This document shows, one piece after another, positions 1 through 11,767 of a stretch of 64,000 nt of DNA. Source of the DNA: Roseovarius sp. Lineage in GTDB: Bacteria > Pseudomonadota > Alphaproteobacteria > Rhodobacterales > Rhodobacteraceae. Under the pieces are notes generated by a model. That model was given only the letters and a program-made list of their open reading frames with translations, was not told the DNA's origin and made no database searches. The position numbers and the translations under genes were made by a program. Each line of letters starts with the position of its first letter. The first letter of the stretch is position 1. Location of the stretch: positions 3,099 to 67,098 of the forward strand of contig PBIL01000002.1 of assembly GCA_002720475.1 (NCBI GenBank), read 5' to 3'.

Positions 1-652
1 CTTTGTAAAGCTGGTCCAGCAAACTCTCACGATACTCCGCCACACGCGCCGAGTTTTGCCAGTCGATCCATTTCTCGAACTGCGCGATCGCGTTCTGGCG
101 AAACGGCGTGTCGATCGGCCCCGGATCGACGATAACCACCTCGATCCCCGTCCCCGCAAGCTCCAGCCGCATGGCATCGCTCAGCCCTTCCAGCGCAAAT
201 TTCGTCGCCACATAGGCTCCGCGCCACTTCATCGCCACCAGTCCCAGCACCGAGGAGCACTGCACGATGCGGCCATGCCCCTGCGCGCGCATCACCGGAA
301 TGACGCGCCGCGTCAGATCGTGCCAGCCGATGAAATTGGCCTGAAAGATCGTGCGCAGCGCCTCGGTCGGTATGTCCTCGACCGGGCCGGGAATGGCATA
401 GGCCCCGTTGTTGAAGAGCGCATCAAGCCGGCCGCCCGTGGCGCTCAGCACCTCGGCAAGCGCCGCCGCGATGCTCGCCTCGTCCTCGTAATCGAGGCGC
501 GGGCTCTCGAATCCCTCGCCGCGCAGGCGCTCGCAATCGGCCTCCTTGCGGCAGGAGGCAAAGACGCGCCAGCCGCGCGCGCGCAAGCTGCGCGCGGCAT
601 CAAGGCCGATGCCCGAGGAACAGCCGCTGATCAGGATCGTTCGTTCGTTCAT
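1..652 (-). CDS. SDR family NAD(P)-dependent oxidoreductase (C-terminus cut by window edge)
   Basis: Classical short-chain dehydrogenase/reductase, cytosolic, probably reducing or oxidising a small hydroxyl/keto substrate. The reading frame starts at the ATG ending at 652 and runs off the window after 217 codons. Visible family marks are the N-terminal nucleotide loop (SGCSSGIG, residues 9-16), the NNG/NNAG-type motif near residue 81, a Ser around 133-134, and the catalytic Tyr147-x3-Lys151 (YVATK), followed by the DPGPI-T segment near residue 177. Substrate cannot be told from sequence. It lies just downstream of the SH3-domain gene on the same strand, with a 38-base gap. Retinol-dehydrogenase-like or generic SDR annotations would both fit. 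Confidence 0.88.
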   Translation of the reverse strand, partial: MNERTILISGCSSGIGLDAARSLRARGWRVFASCRKEADCERLRGEGFESPRLDYEDEASIAAALAEVLSATGGRLDALFNNGAYAIPGPVEDIPTEALRTIFQANFIGWHDLTRRVIPVMRAQGHGRIVQCSSVLGLVAMKWRGAYVATKFALEGLSDAMRLELAGTGIEVVIVDPGPIDTPFRQNAIAQFEKWIDWQNSARVAEYRESLLDQLYK

Positions 653-690
653 GCCCGCCTTCTTGGCGCGGGCACGCACGGGTTGCAAGC

Positions 691-1263
691 TCAGTTCGCC
701 ACCGCCGGGAACCGCGCGGCCACCCATCCGACGCGCCCCGTTCCGGCCACCCGCAGCCTGACCCAGCCATCGCCCGGATCGCGCAGCACCACAACCTCGT
801 CCCCGCGCACAAGGCGAGCGAGAAAGCCATAGAATGTGCCGGGCCCGCCGCGCAGGTTGACCGCGCTGGCGGTCACGTGCCGACGGTCCTCTACCGCTGC
901 GATCTCCGGCGCGGACGAGACATCGGGCACGCGCGAAACCCGCGCGACCGGCGCGGGCGCTTGCGCCACCACCGTGGGCACGAGGAAGCGCGGATCGGAA
1001 GGCCGGGCGGAGGCCAGCACTATCGGCGCGCGGCCCGTGGCGGCTTCTTCCAGGGTGGTCGCGGCCTCGCTGATCCCTGCTTGCCGGGGCGTGTCGGACA
1101 ACCGGATCACGTTGGGCCGCGCGGGCCGCGCCACGGGATGTTTGTCTTCGATCAGAGCGCGCGCCTGGATGGAGTTCGGGGCGGGCCTGTAATCGGCCCC
1201 GCCGCTCATCTCGTAAAAAGCCCATCCCAGAAATGCGAATGAAACCGGCATGAAGCGCCACAT
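691..1263 (-). CDS. SH3 domain-containing protein, probably envelope-anchored
   Basis: 190-residue protein with a short hydrophobic N-terminus (residues ~5-16, signal anchor or signal peptide), a long proline/alanine-rich low-complexity middle, and a C-terminal bacterial SH3 domain (roughly residues 130-188; it carries the VNLRGGPG motif and WVRL/VGWVAARF strands typical of SH3b). Such domains usually bind peptidoglycan or mediate envelope protein contacts. I chose the ATG at 1263 because GGGGGG sits four bases upstream; an in-frame TTG at 1275 has no better ribosome site. Divergent from parC, sharing a 139-base intergenic region. The role is inferred from the domain only. Confidence 0.75.
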   Translation of the reverse strand: MWRFMPVSFAFLGWAFYEMSGGADYRPAPNSIQARALIEDKHPVARPARPNVIRLSDTPRQAGISEAATTLEEAATGRAPIVLASARPSDPRFLVPTVVAQAPAPVARVSRVPDVSSAPEIAAVEDRRHVTASAVNLRGGPGTFYGFLARLVRGDEVVVLRDPGDGWVRLRVAGTGRVGWVAARFPAVAN

Positions 1264-1402
1264 CACGCCCCCCAACTCACTTCACGACAAAATTACTTCC
1301 CTGGCAGATGACGCAGGGTATCCGATTCGGGCCGACGCATGAACGGAAAATCGCCCTCAAGGGCGCTTTACGCCCGCCCCCCGCGCCGTTATCACAACAT
1401 CC

Positions 1403-3709
<2,307 letters not shown>

Positions 3710-3789
3710 CGCGGGGGGGGGCTGGAGCCGCGGATCGACGGGCCGGGGGGCGGCCCGGCGGGGCCTTGCGGCACCTATGTTCCGCGCAA

Positions 3790-3803
3790 GGGGGCCAGCC
3801 CCC
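3790..3803. terminator. GC hairpin in the parC/acyltransferase convergent gap
   Basis: Perfect inverted repeat GGGGGC-CA-GCCCCC lies between two convergent genes. No T-run follows on either strand, so it may be only a weak or Rho-assisted terminator. The 104-base gap holds nothing else I can identify besides G/C runs. Confidence 0.3.
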
Positions 3804-3813
3804 GACGCGCGCC

Positions 3814-4701
3814 CTACCCCCGCCCGTCTCCCAGCGACAGCGTATGCGCCCGCAACCACTGCATGAAGCCGCGCGGATCGCTTTCGAGCATCGCCATGCG
3901 CTCGACGGGGACGGGCGCGCCCACCACCGGCTTCTGCGGGCGGTTGCAGCTGCGCACCACCTCGTGCAGCAGGAGCCCCTGGCGCAGCGTCGCCGAGATG
4001 CGGTTGGCCATCTGATACCAGCGCGAATTGGCACCGGGAAAGAACACCGGCACCACCTGCGCGCCCGACCGCCGGATCATCTGCGCGGTGAAGACCGCCC
4101 ATTCGCGCTCGATCACCGGGCCGAAGAGCGTGTCCGAGGAGGCCACCACCCCCGAGGGAAAGACGCTGATCACGCCCCCCTCGCGCAGATGCGCCATGGC
4201 CTTGGCGCGCATCTCCACCGATTTGCGCTGCGCGTCCGGGTCATGCGGGAAGGGCACCGGGATCATGTAGGAGGCGGCCACCTCGTCGATGCCGGTCAGC
4301 AGCGCGCGCGTCAGGATCTTGTAATCGGTCCGCCGCCGCCCGATCAGATCGGCCAGGATCATCCCGTCCACCAGACCGTGCGGATGGTTCGCCACCACCA
4401 CCACCGGCCCCTCGAGCGGGATGTTGGCGATCTGCTCGTCGGGCGTGAGCAGCGGGATCCCCATCGTGTCGAGCGCCGCCCGCCAGAACGCCTGCCCCGT
4501 GGGCGCGCCGCGCTTCTCGAAGGCGCGGATCATGCGCAGGATGGTCAGCTTGCCGGTGACCCATTCCATCGCGCGGATGATCGTGGCCGTGGCCGAGCTG
4601 TCGAAACTGTTGGCATAGGTCAGGCTGCGGCGGTCATATTTGGTGAAGACAACCTCACCGCCCGCTTCCTCGCCCAGCTTTGGCTGCGCCTTGGTGCTCA
4701 C
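3814..4701 (-). CDS. Lysophospholipid acyltransferase-like protein (PlsC superfamily)
   Basis: Glycerolipid-type acyltransferase of 295 residues. The acyltransferase block I appears as NHPHG-LVDG (residues ~105-113), a variant of the NH-x-D motif, and the later FPSG (near residue 170) matches the FPEG substrate-binding block with Glu replaced by Ser. The family transfers acyl groups to lysophospholipids or related acceptors at the inner face of the membrane. The start is GTG at 4701; an upstream ATG at 4827 would run through the end of the HPr gene and adds a non-conserved Arg/Pro-rich stretch. It follows ptsH by 37 bases, so it may be the last gene of that operon. Exact substrate unknown. 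Confidence 0.75.
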   Translation of the reverse strand: MSTKAQPKLGEEAGGEVVFTKYDRRSLTYANSFDSSATATIIRAMEWVTGKLTILRMIRAFEKRGAPTGQAFWRAALDTMGIPLLTPDEQIANIPLEGPVVVVANHPHGLVDGMILADLIGRRRTDYKILTRALLTGIDEVAASYMIPVPFPHDPDAQRKSVEMRAKAMAHLREGGVISVFPSGVVASSDTLFGPVIEREWAVFTAQMIRRSGAQVVPVFFPGANSRWYQMANRISATLRQGLLLHEVVRSCNRPQKPVVGAPVPVERMAMLESDPRGFMQWLRAHTLSLGDGRG

Positions 4702-4738
4702 TCGGTCCGTCCCGTTCCGTTCTGTCAGGGCGCGCGGC

Positions 4739-5017
4739 CTACATCCCCTCGCCGAAGCGGTCGGCCACCAGCGCCGCCAGGGCCTTGGCAAGCGGTTCGG
4801 CGTCGGCCCCCGCGATTTCGACGTCAATAGTGCTTCCCTTGGCGGCTGCCAACATCAAAAGCCCCATGATGCTGTCGCCCGCGGCCGATTGCCCACCGTG
4901 ATGCACCTCTACCTGCGCGTCGAACCCCTCGACCACCTCGACGAACTTGGCGGCGGCGCGCGCATGCAGCCCCTTTTCGTTGATGATCTCGAGACGGTGC
5001 CGCGTGCTCTCACCCAT
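4739..5017 (-). CDS. ptsH: HPr family phosphocarrier protein
   Basis: 92-residue HPr. The phospho-accepting His18 lies in the GLHARAA motif and the regulatory Ser49 lies in GDSIMGLL, the site that HPr kinase phosphorylates. The start at 5017 follows an overlapping ATC-ATG context and gives normal HPr length. It stands immediately downstream of the EIIA(Man) gene (11-base gap) in a run with rapZ and hprK. No sugar permease or enzyme I is present here, so a regulatory PTS rather than sugar uptake is likely, as is established for many alphaproteobacteria. Confidence 0.93.
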   Translation of the reverse strand: MGESTRHRLEIINEKGLHARAAAKFVEVVEGFDAQVEVHHGGQSAAGDSIMGLLMLAAAKGSTIDVEIAGADAEPLAKALAALVADRFGEGM

Positions 5018-5028
5018 GATGACGGTCC

Positions 5029-5421
5029 TCACTCTGCCGAGACATTGCGGCTGTCGATATACTTGCGCCCCGCTTCGAGTGCGGCGCGTACAGCCTCGGG
5101 CACCGGACGGTGACGGCTCTTTGCCAGCTTGATCAGCATCGGCAGATTCGCGCCGTAGAGGATCCGGCGGTTCTCGGGACGGCAGGCGCGCAGCGACAGA
5201 TTCGAGGGCGAGCCGCCGAAGATGTCCGTCACCACCACCACCCCGTCCCCGGTATCGACCGCATCGGCAGCCGCGCAGATCTCGTCCTGCTTGTCCGCGC
5301 GGTCGTGATCGCCTTCTACCGCCACGGCCAGAATGCCGCTCTGCGCGCCGACCACATGCTCGACCGCCCTCAGATATTCGCGGGCCAGCCCGCCATGCGC
5401 CACGATCACGATGCCGATCAT
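5029..5421 (-). CDS. PTS EIIA component, mannose/fructose (EIIA-Man) family
   Basis: 130-residue EIIA of the mannose family. The phosphorylation site is His9 in IVAHGG, and the [10 protein letters not shown] segment (around residues 65-74) is the other family signature. It accepts phosphate from HPr. No IIB, IIC or IID genes follow, so it probably acts as a regulatory phospho-acceptor. It overlaps rapZ by four bases (ATGA), indicating translational coupling. Confidence 0.9.
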   Translation of the reverse strand: MIGIVIVAHGGLAREYLRAVEHVVGAQSGILAVAVEGDHDRADKQDEICAAADAVDTGDGVVVVTDIFGGSPSNLSLRACRPENRRILYGANLPMLIKLAKSRHRPVPEAVRAALEAGRKYIDSRNVSAE

Positions 5422-6329
5422 GACCGTCCACCCCCCGGCTCGCGCCGCTCCAGTTCCCGGTGCCTTATTGACACCGGCCAGCCCTGCTCCGCAAGCCTCG
5501 CCGTCACCATTTCCGCCACCGCCACGCTGCGGTGCCGCCCGCCGGTGCAGCCCAGGCCGATGGCAAGATAGGCCTTGCCCTCTTCCTCATGGGCGGGCAG
5601 CACCAGGTCGAGCAGCGCCCCGAGCCTCTGGCTGAACTCCGCGAAGCGCGGATCGCCCGCGACATGGGCGCGGATCTGCGGATCGCGCCCGTCGCGCGCG
5701 CGCAGGTCCGCCACCCAGTGCGGGTTGCGCAGAAAGCGACAATCGAAGACCATGTCCAGCCCGCGCGGCAACCCGCGCTTGTAGGAAAAGGACTGCACGG
5801 AGACCGCGAGCCGTCCCGCCCCCTCGGGGGCGAACCAGCGCGCCAGTTCCGCGCGCAGGTCATGCGGTGTCAACTCGGAGGTGTCGATCATGACATCGGC
5901 CCGCGCCCGGATCGGGCCGAGCAGGTCCATCTCCTGTGCGATCCCCACCTCCGGGCTCAGCGTCGGGGCCAGCGGATGACGCCGCCTGGTCTCGGAATAG
6001 CGCCGCATCAGCACCTCCGCCCGGCAATCGAGATAGAGCACCTGCAGGACACCGGGGGCCACGAAGGCCCCGCCATCGATCAGCTCGATCAGCGCCTGGG
6101 TCGAGAAATCCCGGTTGCGCACATCGATCCCGAGCGCGAGCGGACGGTCGCGCTCGGGCCCGTCGAGCAGCCGCGGCAAGAGCGTGAGCGGCAGGTTGTC
6201 GATCGCCTCGAAGCCCAGATCCTCGAGCGTGTGAATGGCCGTGCTGCGCCCGGCACCCGAAGGGCCGGTCACCAGCACGAGCGGGGGCGCTCGCTCTTCG
6301 GTCTGGACGGGTTGCGGCATGTCGGTCAC
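5418..6329 (-). CDS. rapZ: RNase adapter protein RapZ (YvcJ family nucleotide-binding protein)
   Basis: 303-residue P-loop protein. The Walker A motif GPSGAGRS spans residues 22-29 and the family-specific C-terminal [13 protein letters not shown] motif is intact near residue 265. In enterobacteria RapZ binds glucosamine-6-phosphate and guides RNase E to small RNAs; in alphaproteobacteria the gene regularly sits between hprK and the EIIA gene, as here, and its role is less defined. It starts 8 bases after hprK and overlaps the EIIA start. Confidence 0.9.
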   Translation of the reverse strand: MTDMPQPVQTEERAPPLVLVTGPSGAGRSTAIHTLEDLGFEAIDNLPLTLLPRLLDGPERDRPLALGIDVRNRDFSTQALIELIDGGAFVAPGVLQVLYLDCRAEVLMRRYSETRRRHPLAPTLSPEVGIAQEMDLLGPIRARADVMIDTSELTPHDLRAELARWFAPEGAGRLAVSVQSFSYKRGLPRGLDMVFDCRFLRNPHWVADLRARDGRDPQIRAHVAGDPRFAEFSQRLGALLDLVLPAHEEEGKAYLAIGLGCTGGRHRSVAVAEMVTARLAEQGWPVSIRHRELERREPGGGRS

Positions 6330-6337
6330 GCTTGGTT

Positions 6338-6775
6338 TCAGGTCAGGGACGCCCCCTTGAGATAGAGCAGGATCGCCGCCGGAAAATGCGGATGCGGCGC
6401 GTATGCCACCAGCGGCAGCGCCCGCCCGGCCAGGCCGGTCGTTCGGCGCGGGGGCAGGCGCTCGGCGGTCTCCCGGTCGAGATCGACCACCAGCGAGAGC
6501 GCCGTGGGCCCCGCGGCGGGCAGCCGCAGAATGCCGAAGCCGCGCGCTTCGATCAGGCCGCGGATCGTGTCGGGCGCGTCGGCCATGACCCGGCCGCCCG
6601 CCCGCCAGATCCGCGTCCGGTCATCGGCCACCAGATCCGCGCCCAGGGCCAGGAGCCGCAACGCGAGACCGGACTTGCCCCGCCCCGACGCGCCCCGGAT
6701 GAGCACCGCCCGCCCCCCGAGTGCCACGCAGCTGGCGTGAACCACCTCGCCGGGGGCCGCGCGGGGCTCTGTCAT
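6338..6775 (-). CDS. hprK: HPr kinase/phosphorylase, short alphaproteobacterial form
   Basis: 145-residue protein equivalent to only the C-terminal catalytic half of Firmicutes HprK (about 310 residues). Walker [10 protein letters not shown] spans residues 28-36, and the HprK signature appears as [13 protein letters not shown] near residues 71-83. It would phosphorylate the serine of HPr (the ptsH product encoded two genes downstream). The short form lacking the N-terminal domain is typical of alphaproteobacteria. It lies 3 bases after chvG, so sensor kinase and HPr kinase are likely co-transcribed. Confidence 0.9.
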   Translation of the reverse strand: MTEPRAAPGEVVHASCVALGGRAVLIRGASGRGKSGLALRLLALGADLVADDRTRIWRAGGRVMADAPDTIRGLIEARGFGILRLPAAGPTALSLVVDLDRETAERLPPRRTTGLAGRALPLVAYAPHPHFPAAILLYLKGASLT

Positions 6776-6778
6776 CGC

Positions 6779-8494
6779 TCAGACCGGCAGACCCACCACG
6801 AACCGCGCGCCCAGCGGCTCGGAGGGGGCATCGGCCTGGGTCGGGCGGATGTTCTCGGCCCAGATCACCCCCTCATGCGCCTCCACGATCTGCTTGGAAA
6901 TGGCAAGGCCGAGCCCGGAATTGTTGCCGAAATCGCCCTCCGGGCGCTGCGAATAGAAGCGCTGGAAGATCTTTTCCAGCGCCTCGGGCGGGATCCCCGG
7001 GCCGGTATCCTCGACCACGACAAGCACGCGGTTGGCGCGGCGGCGGGCCCAGACGCGGATTGCGTCGCCCTCGTCGCAGAAGCTGATGGCATTGGTGATG
7101 AGATTGACGAAGACCTGCGCCAGCCGCGCCTCGAGCCCGGTGATCACGACCGGCTCGAGCGGGAAATCGGTGATGAACTCGATCCCCTTCTTCTCGGCCT
7201 CCTCGCCGAGATAGGCGGAGAGGTTGCGCAGCAGCGCCAGGAGGTCGAACGGCTCCTGGGTTTCGCGCACCAGTTCGCTGTCGAGCCGCGAGGCGTTGGA
7301 AATGTCGCTCACCAGCCGGTCGAGACGGCGCACATCGTGCTCGATCACCTCGAGCAGGCGCTCGCGCTGGTCCTCGCGCTTGGCGATGCGCATGGTGCCC
7401 ACCGCCGAGCGCAGGCTCGCGAGCGGGTTCTTGATTTCATGGGCCACGTCGGCGGCGAACTGCTCGTTGCTCTCGATCCGGCTGTAGAGCGCGCCGACCA
7501 TGCCGCGCAGCGCCGCCGAGAGCCTGCCGATCTCGTCGGGCCGCGCGGTAAGATCGGGAATGCGGATCCGCCCGCCCGCGCCGCGCCCGCGGTTGCGCTC
7601 CCGCCCGATCTCGGCGGCGGCGGCCAGATCGGCCAGCGGGTTCGAGATGGTCGAGGCCAGAACGAGGCTCAGCCCCACCGAGATCAGCGTTGCGATGAGG
7701 AACATCTGAAGCACGCGCTCGCGCTCGGCCGCGGCAAGGCGGCCGACCTCTCCCGAGGTATCGGCCAGCGCGATCACCGCGACCGGACGGTCCGCGCGCA
7801 TCACCGGCGCGCTTGCCGCGAGGATCGCCCCCTCCCTGCCCTGCCCGATCCGGACCTGCGCCCCCTCGCCGAGCGAGGCGGCGGCCATTTCGCGCAGGGT
7901 CTTGTCGAGAAGCTCGGTCGCATCTTTCTCCGAAGACGTGGCGAAAGGGGCCGAGACCGTGGTCCAGAGCCGGGTCATCAGATCCGTGAGCGGCGTCTCC
8001 GGCAGGCTGCCCAGGCTCTGCAACCGCGGCAGATCGCCGGGCTTGCGTCCCACAAGACGCCCCTCGGCATCGAAGAGAAACACCTCCGTGCCCTCGCGCA
8101 CCGCGAGCCGGTCGAGCGTGTCGGCCACGTCGATCCCGTCGCCGGTTGCGAGGTTGACCGGCGCCGTCTGCGGCAGCCGCGCGGCCACCACATCGGCCGT
8201 AAGAGCCGCGCGTTCGCGCAGGCTGTCGATATTGTGCTGGACGAGCGATGTCTGCGATCCGGTGAGGTAGAGAATGCCCACCACGAGCACGTTGAGCGCG
8301 ATCAGGTTGAAGGTCACGATCTTGCGCGTCAGCGGCGAGCCGCGCAGAGACAGCCAGCCGCGCCGCGCGCGCCGCGCGGTGATCTCGCTGTCCTCGATAC
8401 GATCGGGGGCGACGAAATCCTCCCCGAGGACAAGATCGCCCTCCTTTCGCGGCGTCAGGTCACGCACCTCTATCCCCTCGGCAAGGGCCATCAT
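6779..8494 (-). CDS. chvG: Sensor histidine kinase ChvG
   Basis: 571-residue membrane histidine kinase. TM1 is at about residues 58-79, a periplasmic sensor of about 180 residues follows, TM2 is at about 261-283, then HAMP, a HisKA domain with His352 in DVAHEIKNP, and an HATPase domain with N-box (LITNAISF), DTGPGIPP and GLGLAISK boxes. ChvG/ExoS responds to acid or envelope signals and phosphorylates ChvI. The ATGA overlap with chvI and the downstream hprK match the arrangement known from rhizobia and other alphaproteobacteria. Confidence 0.92.
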   Translation of the reverse strand: MMALAEGIEVRDLTPRKEGDLVLGEDFVAPDRIEDSEITARRARRGWLSLRGSPLTRKIVTFNLIALNVLVVGILYLTGSQTSLVQHNIDSLRERAALTADVVAARLPQTAPVNLATGDGIDVADTLDRLAVREGTEVFLFDAEGRLVGRKPGDLPRLQSLGSLPETPLTDLMTRLWTTVSAPFATSSEKDATELLDKTLREMAAASLGEGAQVRIGQGREGAILAASAPVMRADRPVAVIALADTSGEVGRLAAAERERVLQMFLIATLISVGLSLVLASTISNPLADLAAAAEIGRERNRGRGAGGRIRIPDLTARPDEIGRLSAALRGMVGALYSRIESNEQFAADVAHEIKNPLASLRSAVGTMRIAKREDQRERLLEVIEHDVRRLDRLVSDISNASRLDSELVRETQEPFDLLALLRNLSAYLGEEAEKKGIEFITDFPLEPVVITGLEARLAQVFVNLITNAISFCDEGDAIRVWARRRANRVLVVVEDTGPGIPPEALEKIFQRFYSQRPEGDFGNNSGLGLAISKQIVEAHEGVIWAENIRPTQADAPSEPLGARFVVGLPV

Positions 8495-9192
8495 TCCTCG
8501 TTGTAACGATACCCGATCCCGTAGAGCGTTTCGATGGCCGAGAATTCGGGATCGACCATCCGCAGTTTCTTGCGCAGGCGCTTGATGTGGCTGTCGATGG
8601 TGCGGTCGTCGACATAGACCTGATCGTCATAGGCCACGTCCATCAGCTGATCGCGGCTCTTGACGAAGCCGGGCCGCTGCGCGAGCGCCTGCAGGAGCAG
8701 GAATTCCGTGACGGTGAGCGACACGTCCTGCCCCTTCCATGTCACCGAATGGCGCAGCGGATCCATCCGCAGATCGCCCCGCTCGATCACCTTGTGCTCG
8801 TCGCCCTCGGGCACGGCCCCGCCCGCCGCCGCCTCCTGACGGCGCAGAAGCGCGCGGATGCGCTCGACCAGAAGCCGTTGGGAGAACGGCTTTTTCACGT
8901 AATCATCCGCCCCCATGCGCAGCCCGAGCACCTCGTCGATCTCGTCATCCTTGGAGGTCAGGAAGATCACCGGCATCTGCGTCTTCTGCCGCAGCCGCTG
9001 CAACAGGTCCATGCCGTCCATGCGCGGCATCTTGATGTCGAGCACCGCCATGTCGGGCAGTCTCTTGGCGAAGGCATCAAACGCCTGCTGGCCATCATTG
9101 TAGGTTTCCACCTCGAAGCCTTCGGCCTCGAGCGTCATCGAGACGGATGTCAGAATATTCCGATCATCGTCCACAAGGGCGATCCTGGACAT
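8491..9192 (-). CDS. chvI: Response regulator transcription factor ChvI (OmpR/PhoB family)
   Basis: 233-residue two-domain regulator. The receiver domain has the acidic pocket DDD (residues 8-10), phospho-acceptor Asp52 in [11 protein letters not shown], and the conserved Lys in DDYVKKPF. The C-terminal winged helix ends in [12 protein letters not shown], typical of the OmpR family. The ATG at 9192 is preceded by AAGGAAA; a longer frame to 9273 adds an Arg/Lys-rich extension not found in the family. It is the first gene of the chvI-chvG-hprK-rapZ-EIIA-ptsH run and is divergent from pckA. Confidence 0.92.
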   Translation of the reverse strand: MSRIALVDDDRNILTSVSMTLEAEGFEVETYNDGQQAFDAFAKRLPDMAVLDIKMPRMDGMDLLQRLRQKTQMPVIFLTSKDDEIDEVLGLRMGADDYVKKPFSQRLLVERIRALLRRQEAAAGGAVPEGDEHKVIERGDLRMDPLRHSVTWKGQDVSLTVTEFLLLQALAQRPGFVKSRDQLMDVAYDDQVYVDDRTIDSHIKRLRKKLRMVDPEFSAIETLYGIGYRYNEE

Positions 9193-9559
9193 TGGGTTTT
9201 CCTTATGCTGCTCTTGCTGCCTGCAGATTTTTTTCCTCACTATGCGCCTTTTTCGCCTCACTTCGCAATCCAAAACTGCGAATCAGCCGGGGTTTCCCCT
9301 TCTGATTGGGCCATGAATTCCTTGCCAGGGACTGAACGGTCCCGAGGCGCGCCCTCCGAAGGGGTTCCGTCGCGGCCGGAAACGGGGTGGTTGCGCTAAC
9401 TTGCCGCTGATTGCGCTAACTGCGCGAAAGCGCCCTGTCATTTCGTGAAACCGTCATGTTAAGAGGCCGCAGCCGGGTGTTGCGCCCGACCGGGGCCGGT
9501 CCGGCCCCTGCTTTTCCAGGCGCGCCGGGGCGTGCTGTGATCGCAAGGAGCATGACAGG
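9193..9559. promoter_or_regulatory. Divergent chvI/pckA control region
   Basis: 367-base untranslated region between chvI and pckA. The side close to chvI is comparatively A/T-rich with T-runs (around 9226-9260); the middle carries the tandem repeats listed separately. No ORF with coding character was seen. Confidence 0.6.
9391..9420. promoter_or_regulatory. Two 10-bp direct repeats upstream of pckA
   Basis: The decamer TTGCGCTAAC occurs at 9391-9400 and again, identical, at 9411-9420, spaced exactly 20 bases, i.e. about two helical turns. Such phasing suits side-by-side binding of one regulator. pckA is controlled by LacI-family regulators in rhizobia (PckR) and Rhodobacter (CceR); assignment of these repeats to such a protein is inference. 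The repeats end 140 bases before the pckA start. Confidence 0.45.
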
Positions 9560-11158
9560 ATGACAATCGGACGGGTCAATCCGGATTTCCGGCTGGAGCA
9601 TCAGGGCATCACCGGGCTGGGCACGGTGCATTACAACCTGCTCGAACCGGCGCTGATCGAGGCCGCGCTCAAGCGCGGCGAGGGCAGGCTCGGCCTTGGC
9701 GGGGCCTTCCTCGTCTCCACAGGCAAGTTCACCGGGCGCTCGCCCAGGGACAAGCATATCGTGCGCACCCCCTCGGTCGAAAACGCGATCTGGTGGGAAA
9801 ACAACGCCGCCATGTCGCCTGCGGGCTTCGACGCGCTTCATGCCGACATGCTGGCCTACATGAAGGACGGCGAGTATTTCGTGCAGGATCTCGTCGGCGG
9901 GGCCGATCCCAAGCACGCGATCAACGTGCGCATGATCTCCGAACTGGCCTGGCACAGCCTGTTCAACCGCACCATGCTGCGCCGCCCCGAGCGCGCCGCG
10001 CTCGACAGCTTCACCGCCGATTTCACGCTGATCAACTGCCCCGGCTTCCGCGCCGACCCCGAGCGGCACGACTGCCGCAGCGAGACGGTGATCGCGATGA
10101 ACTTCGACCGCAAGCTGATCCTTGTGGGCGGCACCGAATATGCGGGCGAGAACAAGAAATCGATCTTCACCCTGCTCAACTACCTGCTGCCGGAAAAGGG
10201 CATCATGCCGATGCATTGCTCGGCCAACCATGCCGAGGGCAACCCGGTGGACACGGCCGTGTTCTTCGGCCTCTCGGGGACCGGCAAGACCACGCTCTCG
10301 GCCGATCCCGCGCGCACGCTCATCGGCGATGACGAGCATGGCTGGTCCGATCGCGGCACCTTCAACTTCGAGGGCGGCTGCTATGCCAAGACGATCAACC
10401 TCGATCCCGATGCCGAGCCCGAGATATACGCCACCACGTCGAAATTCGGCACGGTGGTGGAGAACATGGTCTACGATCCCGAGACGCTGGAGCTCGATTT
10501 CGCCGATGACAGCCTCACCGCGAACATGCGCTGCGCCTATCCGCTGCACTACATCTCCAACGCCTCAGAGACGGCGCTTGGCGGGCATCCCAAGAACATC
10601 ATCATGCTGACCTGCGACGCCTTCGGCGTGCTGCCGCCCATCGCGCGGCTGACGCCCGCGCAGGCGATGTATCACTTCCTGTCGGGCTTCACCTCCAAGG
10701 TGGCGGGCACCGAGCGCGGCGTGACCGAGCCCGAGCCCACCTTCTCCACCTGCTTCGGCGCGCCCTTCATGCCGCGCCGCCCCGAGGTCTACGGCAACCT
10801 GCTCAAGGAAAAGATCGCCCGCCATGGCGCGACCTGCTGGCTGGTCAATACCGGCTGGACGGGCGGGGCCTACGGCACCGGCTCGCGCATGCCGATCAAG
10901 GCCACCCGCGCGCTGCTGACCGCGGCGCTCGACGGCTCGCTCGGCGAGGTGGAGTTCCGCAAGGACGCGAATTTCGGCTTCGACGTGCCGGTCTCCGTGC
11001 CCGGCGTGGCCGAGGTCCTGCTCGACCCCCGCCGCACCTGGGACGACCCGGAAGCCTATGACGCGCAGGCGGCGAAACTCGTGCAGATGTTCGCCGACAA
11101 CTTCGCCCAATACGTCCCCTTCATCGACGAGGACGTGAAGGCGGCGGCGATCGGGTGA
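9560..11158 (+). CDS. pckA: Phosphoenolpyruvate carboxykinase (ATP)
   Basis: 532-residue enzyme that converts oxaloacetate and ATP to PEP, CO2 and ADP, the entry step of gluconeogenesis. The kinase P-loop [11 protein letters not shown] lies near residues 236-246, followed by the metal-binding IGDDEHGW, and the N-terminal TGRSPRDK substrate motif is present. Length fits the ATP-dependent family (about 530-540). The start ATG at 9560 follows AAGGAG. The divergent position relative to chvI is conserved in alphaproteobacteria. Confidence 0.96.
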   Translation: MTIGRVNPDFRLEHQGITGLGTVHYNLLEPALIEAALKRGEGRLGLGGAFLVSTGKFTGRSPRDKHIVRTPSVENAIWWENNAAMSPAGFDALHADMLAYMKDGEYFVQDLVGGADPKHAINVRMISELAWHSLFNRTMLRRPERAALDSFTADFTLINCPGFRADPERHDCRSETVIAMNFDRKLILVGGTEYAGENKKSIFTLLNYLLPEKGIMPMHCSANHAEGNPVDTAVFFGLSGTGKTTLSADPARTLIGDDEHGWSDRGTFNFEGGCYAKTINLDPDAEPEIYATTSKFGTVVENMVYDPETLELDFADDSLTANMRCAYPLHYISNASETALGGHPKNIIMLTCDAFGVLPPIARLTPAQAMYHFLSGFTSKVAGTERGVTEPEPTFSTCFGAPFMPRRPEVYGNLLKEKIARHGATCWLVNTGWTGGAYGTGSRMPIKATRALLTAALDGSLGEVEFRKDANFGFDVPVSVPGVAEVLLDPRRTWDDPEAYDAQAAKLVQMFADNFAQYVPFIDEDVKAAAIG

Positions 11159-11241
11159 GGGGGGGTGCCCTTTCGGCCCCTCCCCACGCGCGTCATCGAC
11201 GGTATCCGCCCGGCGCGCGAGAAAATCGTCGCGCGGTCTGA

Positions 11242-11565
11242 CCAGGATCGTCAGGACTTGCCTCACGCAAGCGCGGGTTCTCGAAGGCGGAGGCGGGGCG
11301 GATCGTCGAGACGATGCTGGCCGAGGAAGGCCGCCCGCCCGAGAGCGTCTTCGACTTCGTGCAGGAAATCACGGCGGTCGCCCGGTCGAAGCCACTGCAG
11401 GATGCGCGGTTGGTGATGGAGGGGAAGGCGAAGGTGTTGTTGGAGAAGGTGGCCTGGCAGGCCGCTGAAATAGTCCCCGATCCGGAGCGCTGTCCCTGCA
11501 TCACGGCTGCGTCACGCGAACGCGCTGCCTCTTGGCGCGTTCGGTGCAGGCGCCGGGGGCGTTAG
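11242..11565 (+). pseudogene. Unidentified open frame without a convincing start
   Basis: After a stop at 11239 the frame reads about 107 codons with plausible protein character in its first 70 (for example KAEAGRIVETMLAEEGR then VFDFVQEITAVAR), then becomes Arg-rich. The only ATG is at 11314 and leaves 83 residues. I do not recognise the family. It may be the remains of a gene broken by the same event that left the neighbouring IS scrap, or not be a gene at all. Confidence 0.25.
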
Positions 11566-11765
11566 CCGGTCCCGGTTCTTGGTGAATACCGTGGGGACCC
11601 AGACCGGATCGTCGATCCCGAGCCGAGGCCCACAAACCAGCGAAACATCAGGTTGTAATCCATCTGCCCCATCAACTGCCGCTCGGAGCGGACAGAGAAC
11701 AGGATTTGCAGCAGGCTCGCCCGGATCAGCCGTTCCGGCGGGATCGAGGGCCGGCCGAACAGGCC
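11563..11765 (-). mobile_element. IS5-family transposase remnant (N-terminal part, frameshifted)
   Basis: Read on the minus strand, the segment gives the N-terminal DDE-transposase signature of IS5-type elements: GRPSIPPERLIRASLLQ, then SVRSERQLMGQMDYNLMFRWFVGLG, then in another frame GIDDPVWVPTVFTKNRDRL. The frame break coincides with a 5-bp tandem duplication (CCGAG twice, 11618-11627 on the plus strand). The catalytic DDE part and any terminal inverted repeats are missing. It abuts the CapD-type fragment. Confidence 0.75.
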
Positions 11766-11767
11766 GG

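Noticed and set aside
1352..1365. Short inverted repeat CGCCC-TCAA-GGGCG upstream of parC
   Set aside because: It lies in a divergent promoter region where no transcript should end; a five-base stem is too short to call an operator.
6332..8506. 724-codon open frame on the plus strand
   Set aside because: Antisense to hprK and chvG; composition typical of shadow frames and no ribosome site.
11161..11190. G-run/C-run pair after pckA as terminator
   Set aside because: The runs are imperfect, and no T-run follows; pairing is not better than expected in this composition.
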